Assembly: GCA_017456605.1 (NCBI GenBank)
Contig: JAFTJA010000007.1
Location: forward strand, 20,403 to 84,402
Direction: 5' to 3'
DNA length: 64,000 bases
Origin: Clostridia bacterium
Lineage (GTDB): Bacteria > Bacillota > Clostridia > Monoglobales > Monoglobaceae
Shown: piece by piece, positions 61,660 through 64,000 of the stretch
Layout: each line of letters starts with the position of its first letter
Numbering within the stretch: the stretch's first letter is position 1
Program-made: the position numbers and the translations under genes
The notes under the pieces: model-generated
Seen by the model: the letters and a program-made list of their open reading frames with translations, nothing else
Databases searched by the model: none
Told to the model about the DNA's origin: nothing

Positions 61660-63453
61660 CTATTTTTTATCCTTTTTAAGTCTTTCCATAATCTCCTGAA
61701 GCCTGATAGCGTCCCCATCCTTTGCTAAGAGCTCCTCGGTCTTTTTTTCGTTATAATCAAGAACCGTTTTCAGGGGCATCTTCACCGCCTCAAGCTTGTT
61801 ATCTACATTTTTATCGTCCGAAAGAATTTCCGAAACTGCACCAATCTCCGACTCATCAAACTGTGAAATCACCGCAGCCGGGCTGAGCCGTCCGCCGTTT
61901 TCAAGGGTGCCGAAAATAATTTCCGCAAGCTTTTTGTGAAGCCCATCGTTAAAGCTTTGGGGCGAAAGCTTGTCCTTCACCTCTTTGAACACATCTTTTT
62001 CACAAATCAGATTTAGAAGAAGCTTTTCTGCGTTATAGATGCGCATTTTTTCAAGGTCGCCTCTGCCACCTGTTCGGGCTTCAAACTGTTTTTTCTCCTG
62101 CCGTTGGAACCGCACCTTTTCATTCCTCTGATTTTTCTGCATCCGCTCCCTGACCCTCACATTTATGCTGTCAGGTGAAACATCTGTTTTTCGTGCAATC
62201 TTTTTTATATAAATTTCTCTTTCGACATCGTTTTTTATATTGGCAAAGATTTTTGCAATTTGCTCAAGAAACTCAATTTTTTCAACAGTATCATCAAGGT
62301 TATATTGTGCCTCAATCTTGCCTATCTTATACTCCACAAAGCTTTCAGCGTTGTCAATGAGCAGCTGAAACATTTCAGGGCCTTTTGCCTTTATATAATC
62401 ATCAGGGTCCTTGCCGTCGGTTATTTTAAGGACTTTCACCTTGAGGTCAGCCTCTCTAAGGATTTCTCCCGCTCTGTCCGCCGCTTTCTGTCCTGCTTCA
62501 TCAGCATCATAACAAAGAATCGCCTTGTCCGCATACCGTTTGAGGACATCTGCCTGCTGCGGTGTAAACGCCGTGCCAAGGGACGCCACTGCGTTGTCAA
62601 AGCCACTTTGATGAAGAGATATTACATCCATATATCCCTCCATAATAAGGAACTTCCCGCTCTTTGTGTTTTTCGCAATATTCATTGCATAAAGATTGTC
62701 TTTCTTTTTGTAAATAAGGGTTTCAGGTGAGTTCAAATACTTTGGAGCATTGTCCTTGTCGGTGAGAATTCTTCCTCCAAAGGCAATCACGTTTCCCCGA
62801 AGGTCGATTATGGGAAACATAACTCTGTCGCGAAACTTGTCAAAGTATGTGCCGTTGTCCCGTTTCACCGCAAGCCCCACCTCAAGAAGCTCTTCCTCGC
62901 GATAACCCTTTTCTTTCATATAATCAATGAGCGAGTTCCACTCATCGGGAGCATAACCAAGCCCAAAGCTTTTTATGGTGGAATTTGAAAGCTTTCTCGC
63001 CCTTAGGTAATCAAGGGCCTTGCTGTTTTTCTTGTCAATAAGGTTGTTGAAAAAAAATCTTGCCGCCTCGGCATTCATCTCATACATTCGTTTTTTCTTG
63101 TCATGGATTTGGGCGGCACGGTTTCGCTCCGCCGCACTTCGATAATCAGGAACAGGAACGCCCGCTCTCTCCGCCAGAAGCTTCACCGCCTCCATAAAAT
63201 CAAGATTTTCTTTTGCCATAATGAAATTTATGACAGTCCCCCCGGCGCCGCAGCCAAAACAGTGAAAGAGCTGCTTGTCCGGTGAAACCGAAAATGACGG
63301 CGTCTTTTTGTCATTGTGAAGGGGGCAAAGCGCCTGAAAGCGATTCCCCACTCTTTTCAATGTAACATAACGGGAAATAAGGTCAACTATGTCATTTTTT
63401 TCCACGACTTCATCAATGAAATCCTGAAAATCCACAGATTGTTTCAAAATCAA
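61660..63453 (-). CDS. dnaG: DNA primase
   Basis: DnaG synthesises RNA primers at the replication fork. The 597-residue protein has the N-terminal zinc ribbon ([19 protein letters not shown], then FHCFGCG), the Toprim core with LIMEGYMDV and [12 protein letters not shown], and the C-terminal DnaB-binding helical region. The start is TTG 63453, or TTG 63447, with AAAGGGG upstream. rpoD follows 14 bp downstream. Confidence 0.97.
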   Translation of the reverse strand: MILKQSVDFQDFIDEVVEKNDIVDLISRYVTLKRVGNRFQALCPLHNDKKTPSFSVSPDKQLFHCFGCGAGGTVINFIMAKENLDFMEAVKLLAERAGVPVPDYRSAAERNRAAQIHDKKKRMYEMNAEAARFFFNNLIDKKNSKALDYLRARKLSNSTIKSFGLGYAPDEWNSLIDYMKEKGYREEELLEVGLAVKRDNGTYFDKFRDRVMFPIIDLRGNVIAFGGRILTDKDNAPKYLNSPETLIYKKKDNLYAMNIAKNTKSGKFLIMEGYMDVISLHQSGFDNAVASLGTAFTPQQADVLKRYADKAILCYDADEAGQKAADRAGEILREADLKVKVLKITDGKDPDDYIKAKGPEMFQLLIDNAESFVEYKIGKIEAQYNLDDTVEKIEFLEQIAKIFANIKNDVEREIYIKKIARKTDVSPDSINVRVRERMQKNQRNEKVRFQRQEKKQFEARTGGRGDLEKMRIYNAEKLLLNLICEKDVFKEVKDKLSPQSFNDGLHKKLAEIIFGTLENGGRLSPAAVISQFDESEIGAVSEILSDDKNVDNKLEAVKMPLKTVLDYNEKKTEELLAKDGDAIRLQEIMERLKKDKK

Positions 63454-63531
63454 GCAGCCCCTTTCCCCAAAAAATTTCTTACTTTATAATTCGACAAAAT
63501 TTTGTTCTTTCCTTTAGCAAATTATACAAAT

Positions 63532-64000
63532 TTATCCCCGCCAGATTTTGGGAACAAAGTATTTGTCATAAAGGCTCAGGGCATAGCGGTCTGTCATCCC
63601 CGCCACATAGTCCCTGACTGCAATTATGTTATCACCATTTCCGCCGTTTTCCACCTCACCGCCGGGTATAAGTCCTGGGTTTTCAAGAAACAATTCAAAA
63701 AGCGACTTTATCACATTGAAGGCTTTTTTCTCTTCATTTTTGGCATAATCGTTGAGATATACATTCTCAAACATAAACTTTCTCAGCCCCATCATGGCTT
63801 CAAAAACATCCTTTTCCATCATAATATCGGGCTTTTGATAGCTTTCCTTGATTATGCTCTTTATCATGGAGTCAATTCTTGCAGAATGTGAGTTCCCCAA
63901 AACGACTGAAAACTCTTTTGGTATATCCTCGCCCTTTATCACTCCGCCCCGTATGGCATCATCAATATCGTGGTTTATGTAGGCAATTTTATCAGCAAAA
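63532..64000 (-). CDS. dGTPase-like HD-domain protein, 5' truncated by window end
   Basis: C-terminal part of a deoxyguanosine triphosphate triphosphohydrolase-family protein. The frame runs off the window end; the first visible residues are FADKIAYINHDIDDAIRGGV, the conserved dGTPase segment with the HD-domain Asp. The GTG at 63942 is internal. The remaining about 135 residues end in LYDKYFVPKIW. The order dgt-dnaG-rpoD is common in Clostridia. The protein probably controls dNTP pools. Confidence 0.9.
   Translation of the reverse strand, partial: FADKIAYINHDIDDAIRGGVIKGEDIPKEFSVVLGNSHSARIDSMIKSIIKESYQKPDIMMEKDVFEAMMGLRKFMFENVYLNDYAKNEEKKAFNVIKSLFELFLENPGLIPGGEVENGGNGDNIIAVRDYVAGMTDRYALSLYDKYFVPKIWRG

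Overview
The window is a chromosomal segment of a low-to-moderate G+C, endospore-forming Firmicute of the class Clostridia. Support comes from spoVAC-spoVAD-spoVAE and spoIIP, a divIVA-ylmH-sepF-yggS division cluster, an S-layer protein with SLH domains, the dgt-dnaG-rpoD order, a bacterial RNase P RNA and consensus sigma-A promoters in most intergenic gaps. No rRNA, CRISPR array, prophage or complete IS is present. The species cannot be fixed from sequence alone; an uncultured gut-type lineage is likely.

Layout. 1-5357 (+): a cell-surface polymer block with a truncated O-antigen ligase/polymerase-like protein, a GT4 glycosyltransferase, two DUF4330-like membrane-anchored proteins and an ABC exporter. 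5434-23736 (-): a tightly packed 15-gene run with many 1-20 bp overlaps, read from miaB through ylbF-mutS-mutL-miaA-hlyD-like-yggS-sepF-ylmH-divIVA-lspA-rluD-radC-uvrB-uvrA. It couples tRNA modification, mismatch and excision repair, and septum and envelope biogenesis. 23840-25690 (-): the spoVA genes behind a sigma-G-like promoter. 25776-32100: an accessory-rich stretch with malQ, a DUF559 nuclease gene bounded by inverted repeats, a RelBE-type toxin-antitoxin pair and the large S-layer gene with a long, rearranged leader. 32342-42966: trmFO, an M14 peptidase, IS debris, a glycosidase-like protein, a DMT transporter, tRNA-Thr, a Ppx/GppA phosphatase, a split TSUP transporter, serC-serA and rnpB. 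43047-46046: a repeat-rich island around a secreted protein gene. 46047-53559 (-): spoIIP, a TIM-barrel protein, pnuC, a four-helix-bundle gene behind an array of iterated hairpins, rlmD-recR, a stalk-domain protein and metK. 53787-56170: an ECF S component, a flavin reductase-rubredoxin fusion, an XRE-controlled small-gene module and tRNA-Arg. 56224-64000 (-): hemW, lepA, galE, rpoD, dnaG and the 3' part of dgt.

The most interesting material is in the repeats. (1) Eight TCGATAT/ATATCGA boxes separated by mini-hairpins of different sequence but similar shape (49695-49870) lie directly upstream of a four-helix-bundle (S23/Avd-like) gene. (2) A family of about 50-bp double-hairpin repeats occurs nine times. 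One inverted pair encloses a DUF559 endonuclease gene and supplies both its Shine-Dalgarno and its stop codon; another pair encloses only about 46 bp, like a MITE. (3) A near-identical direct repeat of about 190 bp flanks the secreted-protein gene. (4) A repeat of about 112 bp occurs twice and shows a compensatory base-pair change. (5) A single-copy structured island sits between the DMT transporter and tRNA-Thr.

Start codons were chosen from Shine-Dalgarno spacing and family N-termini, so several genes are shorter than their maximal open frames. All repeat and promoter calls were made by eye.
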